A stretch of 64,000 bases of DNA from G965250275 sp965250275 (GTDB lineage: Bacteria; Pseudomonadota; Alphaproteobacteria; Rhodobacterales; Rhodobacteraceae), in contig OZ252297.1 of the NCBI GenBank assembly GCA_965250275.1, positions 930,001 to 994,000 of the forward strand. Direction: 5' to 3'. This document shows, piece by piece, positions 16,631 through 24,781 of this stretch. A program made the translations under genes and the position numbers. Below the pieces are notes generated by a model that saw only the letters and a list, made by a program, of their open reading frames with translations, did no database searches and was not told the DNA's origin. Every line of letters starts with the position of its first letter. Positions within the stretch are counted from its first letter, which is position 1.

Positions 16631-17284
16631 GTGTTCAAACGCCGAGACAGACGGCCTCCGCTGCGCGCCATGGGGGATTTTGTGTATCCGCGCGGCGGCT
16701 GGACGCGGGCGTTCCACTACGTGAAGCATCGCGTCCGCCGTCTGCCGGACTCGCCTGAACGTATTGCACGTGGAATCTGGGCCGGTGTCTTCGCGGCCTT
16801 TACACCGTTTTACGGGATGCATTTTGTGGTCGCCGCCCTGCTGTCGCGGGTCATGAATGGCAATTTGCTGGCCGCCCTTATGGGAACCTTCTTTGGCAAT
16901 CCGTTGACCTACGTTCCGATTGGTGTGGTTTCCTTGCAAACCGGTCACTGGATGCTGGGCAGCGACGCGGGCGAAGGGGTTCACCGGTCCTTTGGTGGAA
17001 AGTTTGTCGATGCCGGCGACGATCTGTGGCAGAACTTCAGGGCAATCTTCACTCCTGAGACTGCGGACTGGCACGGGTTGAGAGTCTTTTATGACGAAGT
17101 TTTTTTCCCGTACCTTGTCGGGGGCATTCTGCCCGGAATAGTTTGTGCCACCGCCTGTTACATCCTGACAGTGCCCGTCATTCGGGCCTATCAGAAACGG
17201 CGCAGGGGGCTGATCAAGGCGAAGTTTCAGGCAATCAAGCGCAAAGCCGCAGTGGACGGAGATCCTGCACCCAACTCAGACTGA
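16631..17284 (+). CDS. DUF2062 domain membrane protein
   Basis: A protein of about 217 residues with an amphipathic basic N-terminus and hydrophobic segments around 50-65, 75-105 and 165-185. The DUF2062 motif is present as SPERIARGIWAGVFAAFTPFYG and GTFFGNPLTYVP. The C-terminal tail is strongly basic (KRRRGLIKAKF). The start is a GTG at 16631, or the adjacent TTG at 16628. It follows rel by about 30 bases and is probably cotranscribed. The function is not established. Confidence 0.82.
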   Translation: MFKRRDRRPPLRAMGDFVYPRGGWTRAFHYVKHRVRRLPDSPERIARGIWAGVFAAFTPFYGMHFVVAALLSRVMNGNLLAALMGTFFGNPLTYVPIGVVSLQTGHWMLGSDAGEGVHRSFGGKFVDAGDDLWQNFRAIFTPETADWHGLRVFYDEVFFPYLVGGILPGIVCATACYILTVPVIRAYQKRRRGLIKAKFQAIKRKAAVDGDPAPNSD

Positions 17285-17437
17285 GACTTTGAGTTTCCGC
17301 TCGGCGACTGCTCTCGAACCAGGCGGGAACATGGTACCTAAAGATCCTTGGCATTCACCTCTGGAATTTGATCAAATTATCCCTATCGTGGCTTTGACAC
17401 GACTCCTTTCCAACATGCGACAGCGAGGATCCGGACC

Positions 17438-18187
17438 ATGGCAACTTTGCCCCACCTACGCCTAGGCGTGAACATCGATCACGTTGCAACCGTTCGCAAC
17501 GCGCGCGGCGGTGAGTATCCCGATCCGCTTCGTGCCGCCAAAATCGCCGAGAAGGCCGGGGCGGACGGCATCACGGCACATTTGCGTGAAGACCGTCGGC
17601 ATATCTCGGACGCTGACATCTCCGGGCTTATGGAAGTGCTGGAAGTGCCGTTGAATTTCGAGATGGCCGCCACGGACGAAATGCAGCGCATCGCGTTGCG
17701 GCACAAGCCGCACGCGGTCTGCATCGTGCCCGAAAAGCGTGAGGAGCGCACGACCGAAGGCGGACTGGAAGTGGCACGCGAAGAGAACAAGCTTGCGCAT
17801 TTCATTGCTCCGCTGCGCGATGCCGGGTGCCGCGTTTCAATTTTCATTGCCGCCGACAAACGTCAGATCGAGGCGGCGCACCGCATAGGGGCGCAGGTAA
17901 TCGAATTGCATACAGGCGCCTATTGCGATGCCTTCGCAGAGGGTCGTTTCGACGAGCGAGACGCCGAACTCGAGGCACTGCGGGAAATGGCAACGTTTGC
18001 CCATGGTCTGGGGCTGGAGGTTCATGCCGGGCACGGGCTGACTTATGAGACCGTGCATCCGGTCGCGGCGCTACCGGAAGTGCGGGAACTGAACATCGGC
18101 CACTTCCTGATTGGCGAAGCGATCTTTCGGGGTCTTGAACCGGCTATTGGCGAGATGCGCCGACTGATGGATGATGCTCGCACATGA
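17438..18187 (+). CDS. pdxJ: Pyridoxine 5'-phosphate synthase
   Basis: A TIM-barrel enzyme that condenses 1-deoxy-xylulose 5-phosphate with aminoacetone phosphate to make vitamin B6. The 249 residues start LRLGVNIDHVATVRNARGG, with active-site histidine in NIDHVATVRN, then ITAHLREDRRHI and GLEVHAGHGLTYETV. GAGGAT precedes the ATG. The 153-base upstream gap is the likely promoter region for the pdxJ-lysE-acpS set. The stop overlaps the next start (ATGA). Confidence 0.96.
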   Translation: MATLPHLRLGVNIDHVATVRNARGGEYPDPLRAAKIAEKAGADGITAHLREDRRHISDADISGLMEVLEVPLNFEMAATDEMQRIALRHKPHAVCIVPEKREERTTEGGLEVAREENKLAHFIAPLRDAGCRVSIFIAADKRQIEAAHRIGAQVIELHTGAYCDAFAEGRFDERDAELEALREMATFAHGLGLEVHAGHGLTYETVHPVAALPEVRELNIGHFLIGEAIFRGLEPAIGEMRRLMDDART

Positions 18188-18804
18188 CACCTGAGTTTCT
18201 GAATAGCCTGACCAGTCTGGCGACCTTTGCCTTTGCTGCGGCATCTCCCGGTCCCGCGACGCTTGCTGTTGCGGCAACGGCGATGAGTGCCGGTCGCTTG
18301 CGTGGACTTGCAATGGCTTTGGGTCTGTCCGTTGGATTGGCCTTTTGGGGCGTTCTTGCGGCAATCGGCGTGGGGTCACTTGTCGCACAGAGTGCGGTTG
18401 CGCTGACGGTTCTGAAACTTCTTGGCGGAGCCTATCTTCTCTATCTGGCCGTGGTTTCGTGGCGATCCGCGAATGTGCCCGCGTCGTCGGTAAAAGTGGG
18501 CGCGACAACGGCGGGTCGTCAGTTCCGGGCCGGTCTGATTCTCAACCTTGGAAACCCAAAGGGTGTTCTGGCCTGGGTTGCGGCATTGGCACTGGGCAGC
18601 GGCGGTTCCGCGGACCAGAATGTCTGGCTTGTGACAGCCTGCGTTCTCTTCGGGTTTGTCCTTTATGCCGTTTACGCATTGGTGTTCTCGGTGGATCGTG
18701 TGATGCTGGCCTATCGCGCGGCCAAGCGTTGGGTGGACCGTGTTTTCGCCGTGCTTTTTGGTGGCGCAGGCCTGCGATTGATTATGTGGTCACAGGATCG
18801 ATAA
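18184..18804 (+). CDS. LysE/RhtB-family amino-acid exporter
   Basis: A six-helix membrane exporter of 206 residues. The N-terminal helix has the family motif FAAASPGPATLAVAATAM. Further motifs are GLSVGLAFWG and LILNLGNPKGVLAWVAALALGS. It is coupled to pdxJ by an ATGA overlap and lies 36 bases before acpS. The exported compound (amino acid or analogue) is unknown. Confidence 0.86.
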   Translation: MTPEFLNSLTSLATFAFAAASPGPATLAVAATAMSAGRLRGLAMALGLSVGLAFWGVLAAIGVGSLVAQSAVALTVLKLLGGAYLLYLAVVSWRSANVPASSVKVGATTAGRQFRAGLILNLGNPKGVLAWVAALALGSGGSADQNVWLVTACVLFGFVLYAVYALVFSVDRVMLAYRAAKRWVDRVFAVLFGGAGLRLIMWSQDR

Positions 18805-18840
18805 GGCCGGGACGCTGGTTAGCTCGCTCAAGGAGGCGTC

Positions 18841-19242
18841 ATGATTTTGGGTGTCGGCACCGATCTGGCCAACATCGAACGGATCCAGGGCACGCTGGAC
18901 CGGTTCGGTGACCGGTTTCGCAACCGGGTGTTCACCGAGATCGAGCAGAGGAAAGCCGAACGCCGGCATGACACCGCGGGGACCTACGCCAAACGGTGGG
19001 CCGCGAAAGAGGCCTGTTCCAAGGCGCTGGGCACGGGGCTTCGGATGGGGATTGCATGGAAAGATATGGCTGTCTCAAACCTGCGCACGGGCCAACCGGT
19101 CATGCATGTGACCGGGTGGGCAGCGGACCGCTTGAAAGATATGACGCCAGAGGGTCACGAAGCAATCATCCATGTCACCCTGACCGATGATCATCCTTGG
19201 GCACAGGCCTTTGTTGTGATCGAAGCCCGACCGATCTCCTGA
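18841..19242 (+). CDS. acpS: Holo-[acyl-carrier-protein] synthase
   Basis: It transfers 4'-phosphopantetheine from CoA to apo-ACP. The 133 residues show ILGVGTDLANIERI with the metal-binding aspartate, and the motif KRWAAKEACSKALGTGL with the catalytic glutamate. AAGGAGG precedes the ATG at a good distance. In related genomes acpS runs straight into lepB; here a minus-strand efflux gene separates them. Confidence 0.95.
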   Translation: MILGVGTDLANIERIQGTLDRFGDRFRNRVFTEIEQRKAERRHDTAGTYAKRWAAKEACSKALGTGLRMGIAWKDMAVSNLRTGQPVMHVTGWAADRLKDMTPEGHEAIIHVTLTDDHPWAQAFVVIEARPIS

Positions 19243-19252
19243 GGCTGCGAGG

Positions 19253-20443
19253 CTAACGCATTGCCCGGCGACGTTCGCCCCGGACCACAAGCAATGCACA
19301 AAACAATGCGCCGACAGTCATCAGCAGCATCAGACCGACCAGCGTTGGAGCAGTAGGTGAGCCCGTTAAGACCGGTGCCGACAGAGTGGTCGCGATGGCA
19401 CCGGTGGCCACCGTCAAGGCACCCATCACACCAGCCGCACTGCCCGCCAGTTCCGGACGCACCGACATCGCACCTGCGCTGCTGCCCGGCGTGCTCAGGC
19501 CATTGCCGATTCCCACGCAGATCGTGGCGCCAAAGGTGATCCAGATCGAAGGTTCCAGTGTCAGGCACAAGATGAGGCCAATGGACAGGCCCAAGGTCGC
19601 AAAAAGCCGGCCCACCAGCATGACCACCCAGGGTGGCCGTCCTTTGGTGATTTTGCGAGACAGGAAGCTTCCGACCAGGAAGCCTCCTGAAATGCTGCCC
19701 AGAAAGAAACCAACCTGCGCAGGGGAGATCCCAAAGACCGTTTCAGCGATCAGCGGTGTGCCGGCCAGAAACACGTAAAAGGCGCCAACCGATAGGGCGA
19801 GGCACCAGGCATACCCCCAGAACAGCGGCTCGCGGAGCAGCGCGGTCGGATGAACGGAATCTGCTGGCTTGGGTGGGCGGGTTTCCTGAGCGTCGTAGAA
19901 ACACAAAACGATCAACCCGGCACCGGCGAGCGCATAGGTCAGAAAGATGGTGCGCCATCCCAGGAAGGCGTCCAGCACACCGCCCAGCATCGGGCCCGCC
20001 ATCGGGGCAATGGCCATGGCCATATTGATAGTCCCGATCAGCCCGGCAGCTTCGCTGCCGCCGCGCGTATCCCTCACCATGGCCAGTGCTAGCACCGTTC
20101 CCGCGACGGCAAAGGCCTGGAACAAGCGGCAGGCGAGAAACACTGTGAAAGTCTGGGCCATGGCACATCCCAGCGAGGCCAGCGTATACACGCCCAATGC
20201 CGCCAATAAGACCGGGCGCCGCCCAATGCGGTCCGACAATGGTCCGATCACCAATTGCAGGACGGCCGAGGTGGCCAGATAGGCGCCGATGGCCAGCGTC
20301 GCACGGCCGTAGCTGATGCCGAACGCCTCGGCGATCGCAGGCAGGGACGGCAGAAACATGTTGAGCGTCAGGATCGAAACGGCGGCCAGTATGATGAGCG
20401 TGGCAAGGTGCGGGGAGCGTGGCATCTGGGGGTCTTTCGGCAT
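19253..20443 (-). CDS. Bcr/CflA-family MFS drug efflux transporter
   Basis: A 12-helix major facilitator, about 396 residues, that should export drugs in exchange for protons. The start has ILAAVSILTLNMFLPSLPAI, the motif A loop GPLSDRIGRRPVLL and the antiporter motif C region GPMLGGVLDAF, all typical of Bcr/CflA. The start is the ATG at 20443, or 20425. Neither has a clean Shine-Dalgarno sequence. An intrinsic terminator ends seven bases before 20443, and a leader ORF lies ahead of it, so expression is probably controlled by attenuation. It lies against the direction of the acpS-lepB run. Confidence 0.92.
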   Translation of the reverse strand: MPKDPQMPRSPHLATLIILAAVSILTLNMFLPSLPAIAEAFGISYGRATLAIGAYLATSAVLQLVIGPLSDRIGRRPVLLAALGVYTLASLGCAMAQTFTVFLACRLFQAFAVAGTVLALAMVRDTRGGSEAAGLIGTINMAMAIAPMAGPMLGGVLDAFLGWRTIFLTYALAGAGLIVLCFYDAQETRPPKPADSVHPTALLREPLFWGYAWCLALSVGAFYVFLAGTPLIAETVFGISPAQVGFFLGSISGGFLVGSFLSRKITKGRPPWVVMLVGRLFATLGLSIGLILCLTLEPSIWITFGATICVGIGNGLSTPGSSAGAMSVRPELAGSAAGVMGALTVATGAIATTLSAPVLTGSPTAPTLVGLMLLMTVGALFCALLVVRGERRRAMR

Positions 20444-20450
20444 CTGGCAT

Positions 20451-20482
20451 AAAAAAACCCCCGAAACCGTCTGGTTGGGGGG
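20451..20482 (-). terminator. Intrinsic terminator in the leader of the efflux gene (putative attenuator)
   Basis: On the minus strand a hairpin made of CCCC/GGGG and AACC/GGTT stem parts, a short internal loop and an AGAC tetraloop is followed directly by seven T residues (20457-20451). It stands between a short leader ORF and the start of the MFS gene, so transcription would normally stop before the gene. It could also hide the only purine-rich stretch before the start codon. Confidence 0.75.
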
Positions 20483-20505
20483 CGCAAGGAGACATCGGAA
20501 CCGAT

Positions 20506-20562
20506 CTAGCGGTCCGGGCGCCTGAAGCGGGGTACGACACGGGGGGTGGCAATGTTCAACAC
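20506..20562 (-). CDS. 18-codon leader peptide upstream of the efflux gene
   Basis: A short frame starting with GTG encodes MLNIATPRVVPRFRRPDR and ends at TAG. AAGGAG lies six bases upstream of the GTG, a strong ribosome-binding site. A promoter-like TTGACC-N17-TAGCCT would start transcription only a few bases before it. The C-terminal half is rich in Arg and Pro and contains R-F-R, the +x+ pattern at which macrolide-bound ribosomes are known to stall. The terminator hairpin starts 23 bases after the stop. I infer a drug-sensing ribosome-stalling leader; an in-frame ATG at 20577 is a less likely start. Confidence 0.7.
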   Translation of the reverse strand: MLNIATPRVVPRFRRPDR

Positions 20563-20582
20563 GGCGCTCTCCTTCATTTGAC

Positions 20583-20611
20583 AGGCTAGATCGCGTCGCA
20601 CGGCGGGTCAA
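20583..20611 (-). promoter_or_regulatory. Sigma-70-type promoter for the leader/efflux transcript
   Basis: TTGACC at 20611-20606 and TAGCCT at 20588-20583 are separated by exactly 17 bases. The predicted transcription start falls around 20577, just ahead of the AAGGAG of the leader ORF. This is the best-formed promoter that I can see in the window. Confidence 0.6.
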
Positions 20612-20624
20612 CGCCCTGCTTGGG

Positions 20625-20653
20625 TTGACAGCCTTCGGCGTGGCCCGCATGTA
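20625..20653 (+). promoter_or_regulatory. Possible promoter for lepB
   Basis: TTGACA at 20625-20630 is followed after 17 bases by CATGTA (20648-20653), about 30 bases before the lepB start. It would run divergently from the efflux promoter. A separate lepB promoter would make sense here because the efflux gene cuts lepB off from acpS. Confidence 0.4.
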
Positions 20654-20682
20654 GCGCCGAAGCTAATCGAGCGGAGTCAAAC

Positions 20683-21519
20683 ATGGCCGGCAAAGAAAAG
20701 GGCGGCAACGCCATTGTCGAGACGATCAAGACGATTGTTTATGCGTTGCTGATTGCGGGGGTGTTCCGAACGCTCTTCTTTCAACCCTTCTGGATTCCCA
20801 GTGGGTCGATGAAGGAAACCCTGTTGATCGGGGACTTTCTGTTCGTGAATAAAATGGCCTACGGATACTCGTATGCCTCCTGTCCCAGCCTTGTTGTGCC
20901 CAGCGTCGGGATCAACATCGATGCCGAGAACATCTGCGGCTTTCTTAAGAATGACAATTCGCGGATCTGGGCCGGGGAGCCCGAGCGGGGCGATGTTGTG
21001 GTCTTCCGCCACCCAGTCTCGGGGCGCGACTTCATCAAGCGGCTGATCGGGCTGCCGGGGGATCGCATTCAGGTCAAGGCCGGCGTCCTGAACATCAATG
21101 ACGAACCCGTCGGGCTGCAACCGGATGGGGTTTTCGAAGAGATCTATGCCCCACAAGGGCCACAGCGCGTGCGCCCGCGGTGCGAGAACGGCCCCGTGGG
21201 GCAGGGAGGCATTTGCATCAAGTCCCGCGAAATCGAAACGCTGCCCGGTGGCCGCGCGCACACGATCCTGAACATCGGCAATCAGAGTTCGGACAACACC
21301 GGCGTGTACCTCGTCCCTGAGGGTCATTTCTTCTTCATGGGCGACAATCGGGACAATTCCTCAGACAGTCGCTTGCCTCAGACCGCAGGCGGCGTGGGTT
21401 TTGTACCATTCGAAAACCTCATTGGCCGCGCCGACCGGATCATGTTTTCCTCCGCTGGCCGGTCCATGCTGTTCTTCTGGACCTGGCGCAAGGATCGTTT
21501 CTTTAAGAGGATCGAGTGA
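20683..21519 (+). CDS. lepB: Signal peptidase I
   Basis: A membrane-anchored serine/lysine protease that removes signal peptides at the periplasmic face. The 278 residues have an N-terminal membrane anchor (about 11-32), the catalytic serine S42 in IPSGSMKETLLIGD, and the lysine K119 in DFIKRLIGLPGDRI. The C-terminal box is FFMGDNRDNSSDSR. An inserted segment with cysteines (SCPSL and NICGFLK, about 66-90) is larger than in short homologues. The stop overlaps the rnc start (GTGA). Confidence 0.95.
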   Translation: MAGKEKGGNAIVETIKTIVYALLIAGVFRTLFFQPFWIPSGSMKETLLIGDFLFVNKMAYGYSYASCPSLVVPSVGINIDAENICGFLKNDNSRIWAGEPERGDVVVFRHPVSGRDFIKRLIGLPGDRIQVKAGVLNINDEPVGLQPDGVFEEIYAPQGPQRVRPRCENGPVGQGGICIKSREIETLPGGRAHTILNIGNQSSDNTGVYLVPEGHFFFMGDNRDNSSDSRLPQTAGGVGFVPFENLIGRADRIMFSSAGRSMLFFWTWRKDRFFKRIE

Positions 21520-22199
21520 AACTATCGGCTGAGCTGAGAGCGTTCGAGGATCGCATCGGGCATCGCTTTGAACGCCCCGAATTGCTGATCCGGGCGCTGA
21601 CGCACGGCTCTGTTTCATCGGCCACACGCGACGATAATCAGCGGCTAGAGTTTTTGGGTGACCGCGTTCTTGGACTGGTTATGGCAACGGTGCTGCTCGA
21701 AACAGACAAGGCCGCAAGTGAAGGGCAGCTTGCGCCCCGATTCAATGCTTTGGTCCGCAAAGAAACCTGTGCCGACGTGGCCCGGCAAGTCGATCTGGGC
21801 GCCGTTTTGAAACTGGGCCGGTCCGAGATGTTGTCCGGGGGTCGGCGAAAGCAGGCTTTGCTGGGTGATGCCATGGAAGCGGTGATTGCGGCCGTCTACA
21901 AGGATTCAGGGTTTGAAGCGGCCGAGCGGATGATCCTGACACTTTGGGGCGACCGGATCCATGCAGTCGAAAAGGATGCGCGCGATCCCAAAACCGCCTT
22001 GCAGGAATGGGTGCAGGCGCGCGGGCAGAACCCTCCGGCATACATCGAACTGTCGCGTACTGGGCCAGATCATGCGCCGGTTTTCACAATTGTCGCCCGC
22101 CTGTCCGACGGGGAAGAGGCGCAGGCCACGGCGCGCTCGAAGCGTCAGGCCGAACAGGCGGCAGCCGCACTGCTGTTGGATCGGCTGTCGACCACGTGA
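21516..22199 (+). CDS. rnc: Ribonuclease III
   Basis: A double-strand-specific endoribonuclease for rRNA and mRNA processing. The 227 residues contain the signature RLEFLGDRVLGLVMA with catalytic acidic residues, and GDAMEAVIAAVYKDSGF. A C-terminal dsRNA-binding domain covers about 155-224. It starts with GTG, overlapping the lepB stop. It is followed by era after 174 bases in which I see no gene. Confidence 0.95.
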   Translation: MKLSAELRAFEDRIGHRFERPELLIRALTHGSVSSATRDDNQRLEFLGDRVLGLVMATVLLETDKAASEGQLAPRFNALVRKETCADVARQVDLGAVLKLGRSEMLSGGRRKQALLGDAMEAVIAAVYKDSGFEAAERMILTLWGDRIHAVEKDARDPKTALQEWVQARGQNPPAYIELSRTGPDHAPVFTIVARLSDGEEAQATARSKRQAEQAAAALLLDRLSTT

Positions 22200-22373
22200 T
22201 GCTCCGCACAGAGGTGCGGCGTCGCAATGGTAGCGGGCGCCGGTTTGCCTCTAAGGTGGTTTCAAGCTCGCATTTGCATCGGCTGGTGAACGGATCGTCA
22301 GGACCAATCACCCACTGGTCCGGCCCTTCAAACTCCTGTAGATCCTTGGCTTCGCACAATTGAAAGCGCGCAC

Positions 22374-23282
22374 ATGACGACACATTGCGGTTACATCGCT
22401 CTGATCGGAGAGCCAAATGCGGGCAAATCCACGCTGCTGAACCGCATGGTTGGCGCGAAGGTGTCCATTGTGACCCACAAGGTTCAGACCACGCGCGCGC
22501 GCATTCGTGGCGTCGCGATCGAGGGGCAAAGTCAGTTGGTGTTCGTCGACACGCCAGGCTTGTTCCGACCGCGCAGACGTCTGGATCGCGCAATGGTCGC
22601 CGCGGCCTGGGGAGGGGCGGCAGACGCCGATGTGATTGTCCTGCTGGTCGAGGCGCATCGCGGACTTACGGAGGGTGTTGAAACCATCCTTGAACGTCTG
22701 GCCGAGATTGCCGAGGGCCGCACCGTTGCGCTGGCCATAAACAAGATTGATCGCGTACAGGCTCCTCACTTGCTCGGCCTGACCGAAGACCTGAATGAAC
22801 GGTTCAAGTTTGCGGAAACCTTCCTCATTTCGGCAGAGAAGGGCCACGGCGTCGACGACCTGCGGCAATGGCTGGCCGGTCAGATGCCGGAAGGGCACTG
22901 GCTCTACCCCGAGGATCAGATCGCCGATCTGCCAATGCGGATGATCGCTGCAGAGATGACTCGCGAAAAGCTGACTCTGCGTCTTCATCAGGAGTTGCCT
23001 TACCAACTGACGGTGGAGACAGAGAGCTGGCAGGAGCGTAAGGATGGCTCGGCGCGCATCGATCAGGTCATCTACGTTGTTCGGGACGGGCACAAAGGCA
23101 TATTGCTGGGGCACAAGGGCGAAACGATCAAAGCAGTCAGTCAGGCGGCACGTGCTGAACTGGAGCAGTTTCTTGGTCGCAAAGTGCATCTCTTTTTGCA
23201 GGTCAAGGTGCGGCCCGGATGGCTGGAAGAGGCCGAGCGGTACTCGGAAATGGGTTTGGATTTCAAGGATGGCAACGGCTGA
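22374..23282 (+). CDS. era: GTPase Era
   Basis: A GTPase that binds 16S rRNA and assists small-subunit maturation. In 302 residues the G1 motif is GEPNAGKSTLLNRM, G3 is DTPGLF, and G4 is NKIDRV. A C-terminal KH domain covers about 210-290 with GHKGILLGHKGETIKAV. The order lepB-rnc-era-recO is a standard alphaproteobacterial operon. Confidence 0.96.
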   Translation: MTTHCGYIALIGEPNAGKSTLLNRMVGAKVSIVTHKVQTTRARIRGVAIEGQSQLVFVDTPGLFRPRRRLDRAMVAAAWGGAADADVIVLLVEAHRGLTEGVETILERLAEIAEGRTVALAINKIDRVQAPHLLGLTEDLNERFKFAETFLISAEKGHGVDDLRQWLAGQMPEGHWLYPEDQIADLPMRMIAAEMTREKLTLRLHQELPYQLTVETESWQERKDGSARIDQVIYVVRDGHKGILLGHKGETIKAVSQAARAELEQFLGRKVHLFLQVKVRPGWLEEAERYSEMGLDFKDGNG

Positions 23283-23333
23283 ATCAGCGTCACGGATGCC
23301 ACGGTTCGAGCAGGTGACCCGGGGAGGCCTCTC

Positions 23334-23663
23334 TTGGCGCGATTGACGGCCCGATTCTGGGTGGATGCGTATCTGGCCCGGCTACGCCTTTTGGATATTC
23401 CCGGGTTTGTTGTGGCCCATGGCGACGACACCGGGGGTGCCGTTCTGGTCAAACTTGCAACGCTGGATGGGCAAGCACGGGTGTTTCAGCGCAGTTTTGA
23501 TCTGTTAACAGGTGATCGGGCATGGATCGAGTTGCGCGCAGGGGCAGAGCCCGATGTTGACGCTGCGATCCGCAAGCAACAGGAGTTTGACCCCGATCTT
23601 TGGGTGATCGAGGTCGAAGACCGGCAAGGGCGGCACCTGCTGGACCAGCCGGGACTGGAGTGA
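23334..23663 (+). CDS. DUF1491 family protein
   Basis: A 109-residue soluble protein that starts with TTG at 23334, supported by GGGGAGG six bases upstream. It begins ARLTARFWVDAYLARLRL and has VKLATLDGQARVFQRSFD, typical of DUF1491, a family largely restricted to alphaproteobacteria and often placed between era and recO. The function is unknown; the position suggests a link with ribosome assembly or DNA repair, which is inference only. Confidence 0.85.
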   Translation: MARLTARFWVDAYLARLRLLDIPGFVVAHGDDTGGAVLVKLATLDGQARVFQRSFDLLTGDRAWIELRAGAEPDVDAAIRKQQEFDPDLWVIEVEDRQGRHLLDQPGLE

Positions 23664-23667
23664 ACCG

Positions 23668-24393
23668 ATGGAGTGGCGTGATCAGGGCATCCTGTTGTCA
23701 ACGCGCCGGCATGGCGAAAGCTCTGCAATCATCGATGTTTTCACCGAGGACCATGGCCGGCATGTCGGGGTTGTGCGCGGCGGCGCCAGCCGAAAGACTG
23801 CGCCGCTTCTGCAGCCCGGGGCACAGCTTGATCTGGTCTGGCGCGCACGGCTGGAGGATCATATCGGCACCTATCAGGTCGAGCCGCTGCGCAGTCGGGC
23901 GGCGGCGGCCCTGTCCGACCGGCTGGCCCTGTCCGGCCTGAACGCCGTTACCGCTCTATTGTCGTTCTGCTTGCCCGAGCGCGAGGCCCACCGCGCGCTC
24001 TATCGGCGGAGCGAAATGCTGCTCGACCTTTTGGACCAGCCCGACTTGTGGCCTTTGGCCTACCTGCGCTGGGAGCTTGGTTTGCTGGAAGAGATGGGAT
24101 TTGGGCTGGACCTGAGTGCCTGCGCGGTCACCGGCACGGTCGAGGGGTTGATCTATGTCTCCCCGAGGTCTGGCCGGGCGGTGTCCAAGGCCGGTGCAGG
24201 GGATTGGGCGGATCGATTGCTGCCGTTGCCGCCCTGTTTGCGCGGCGAAGGCGACGCAGAAGATGAGGAGTTGGCCGTCGCGTTCGGCGTGACCGGGTTC
24301 TTCCTGACGGAAAAGCTTGCCCCAGAGTTGGGCCACAAACCCTTGCCTGACGCTCGCGCGCGTTTTGTGGAGCGATTCAGTCGGAACTTGTGA
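23668..24393 (+). CDS. recO: DNA repair protein RecO
   Basis: It promotes annealing of DNA strands and RecA loading together with RecR. The 241 residues begin with an OB fold (MEWRDQGILLSTRRHGESSAI, GRHVGVVRGGASRKT), followed by the helical domain with LRWELGLLEEMGFGLDLSACAV. In that region a zinc-finger cysteine pair is not fully preserved. It lies four bases after DUF1491. The end overlaps the converging lipoprotein gene by 17 bases. Confidence 0.94.
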   Translation: MEWRDQGILLSTRRHGESSAIIDVFTEDHGRHVGVVRGGASRKTAPLLQPGAQLDLVWRARLEDHIGTYQVEPLRSRAAAALSDRLALSGLNAVTALLSFCLPEREAHRALYRRSEMLLDLLDQPDLWPLAYLRWELGLLEEMGFGLDLSACAVTGTVEGLIYVSPRSGRAVSKAGAGDWADRLLPLPPCLRGEGDAEDEELAVAFGVTGFFLTEKLAPELGHKPLPDARARFVERFSRNL

Positions 24394-24781
24394 ACAGCAA
24401 CGCACCTTTGGTGTCGTTGGTGAGCAGCAGGTTTGGACCAGACACCTCAGATTGCGTCATCGACGTGAGAGTGGCCAGAAACCGAGTTTCGGTTTCGCGA
24501 TCCGCGCAGGTGCCCGGACCCGCAAGTACATCTTCGATTGCGAACCAGGGGTAGGGCGCCGTTTGTCTCGCGGAGAACACGCCGCAAGGCCCTTGGCCGG
24601 TGACGGCACCGTTTGCCTCGAACCGCAGCGTTGCAGTCAGGTCTGTTGGTGCGTCATTGATGCGCGAAAGTGTCCAGGTGCGGTCCGCCGCACCATAGCG
24701 GGCAAGGGTTTCGTCGCGCGCGCATCCCGACAACCCAAGCGCGACCGCCAAAGCTGGAATGGCCCAGTCAGACCAGGCCAT
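24377..24781 (-). CDS. META domain lipoprotein
   Basis: A 134-residue putative outer-membrane or periplasmic lipoprotein. The signal sequence ends in a lipobox GLSGC. The mature part has RTWTLSRINDAPTDLTATLRF, then GQGPCGVFSAR and a C-terminal LLLTND stretch, which fits a META/HslJ-like beta domain although the match is weak. The start is the ATG at 24781, which gives a normal signal peptide and a 14-base overlap with the upstream oxidoreductase. The function is unknown. Confidence 0.72.
   Translation of the reverse strand: MAWSDWAIPALAVALGLSGCARDETLARYGAADRTWTLSRINDAPTDLTATLRFEANGAVTGQGPCGVFSARQTAPYPWFAIEDVLAGPGTCADRETETRFLATLTSMTQSEVSGPNLLLTNDTKGALLFTSSD

Noticed and set aside
22308..23189. 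293-codon minus-strand frame opposite era
   Set aside because: Antisense to era along its whole length and without any recognisable motif.
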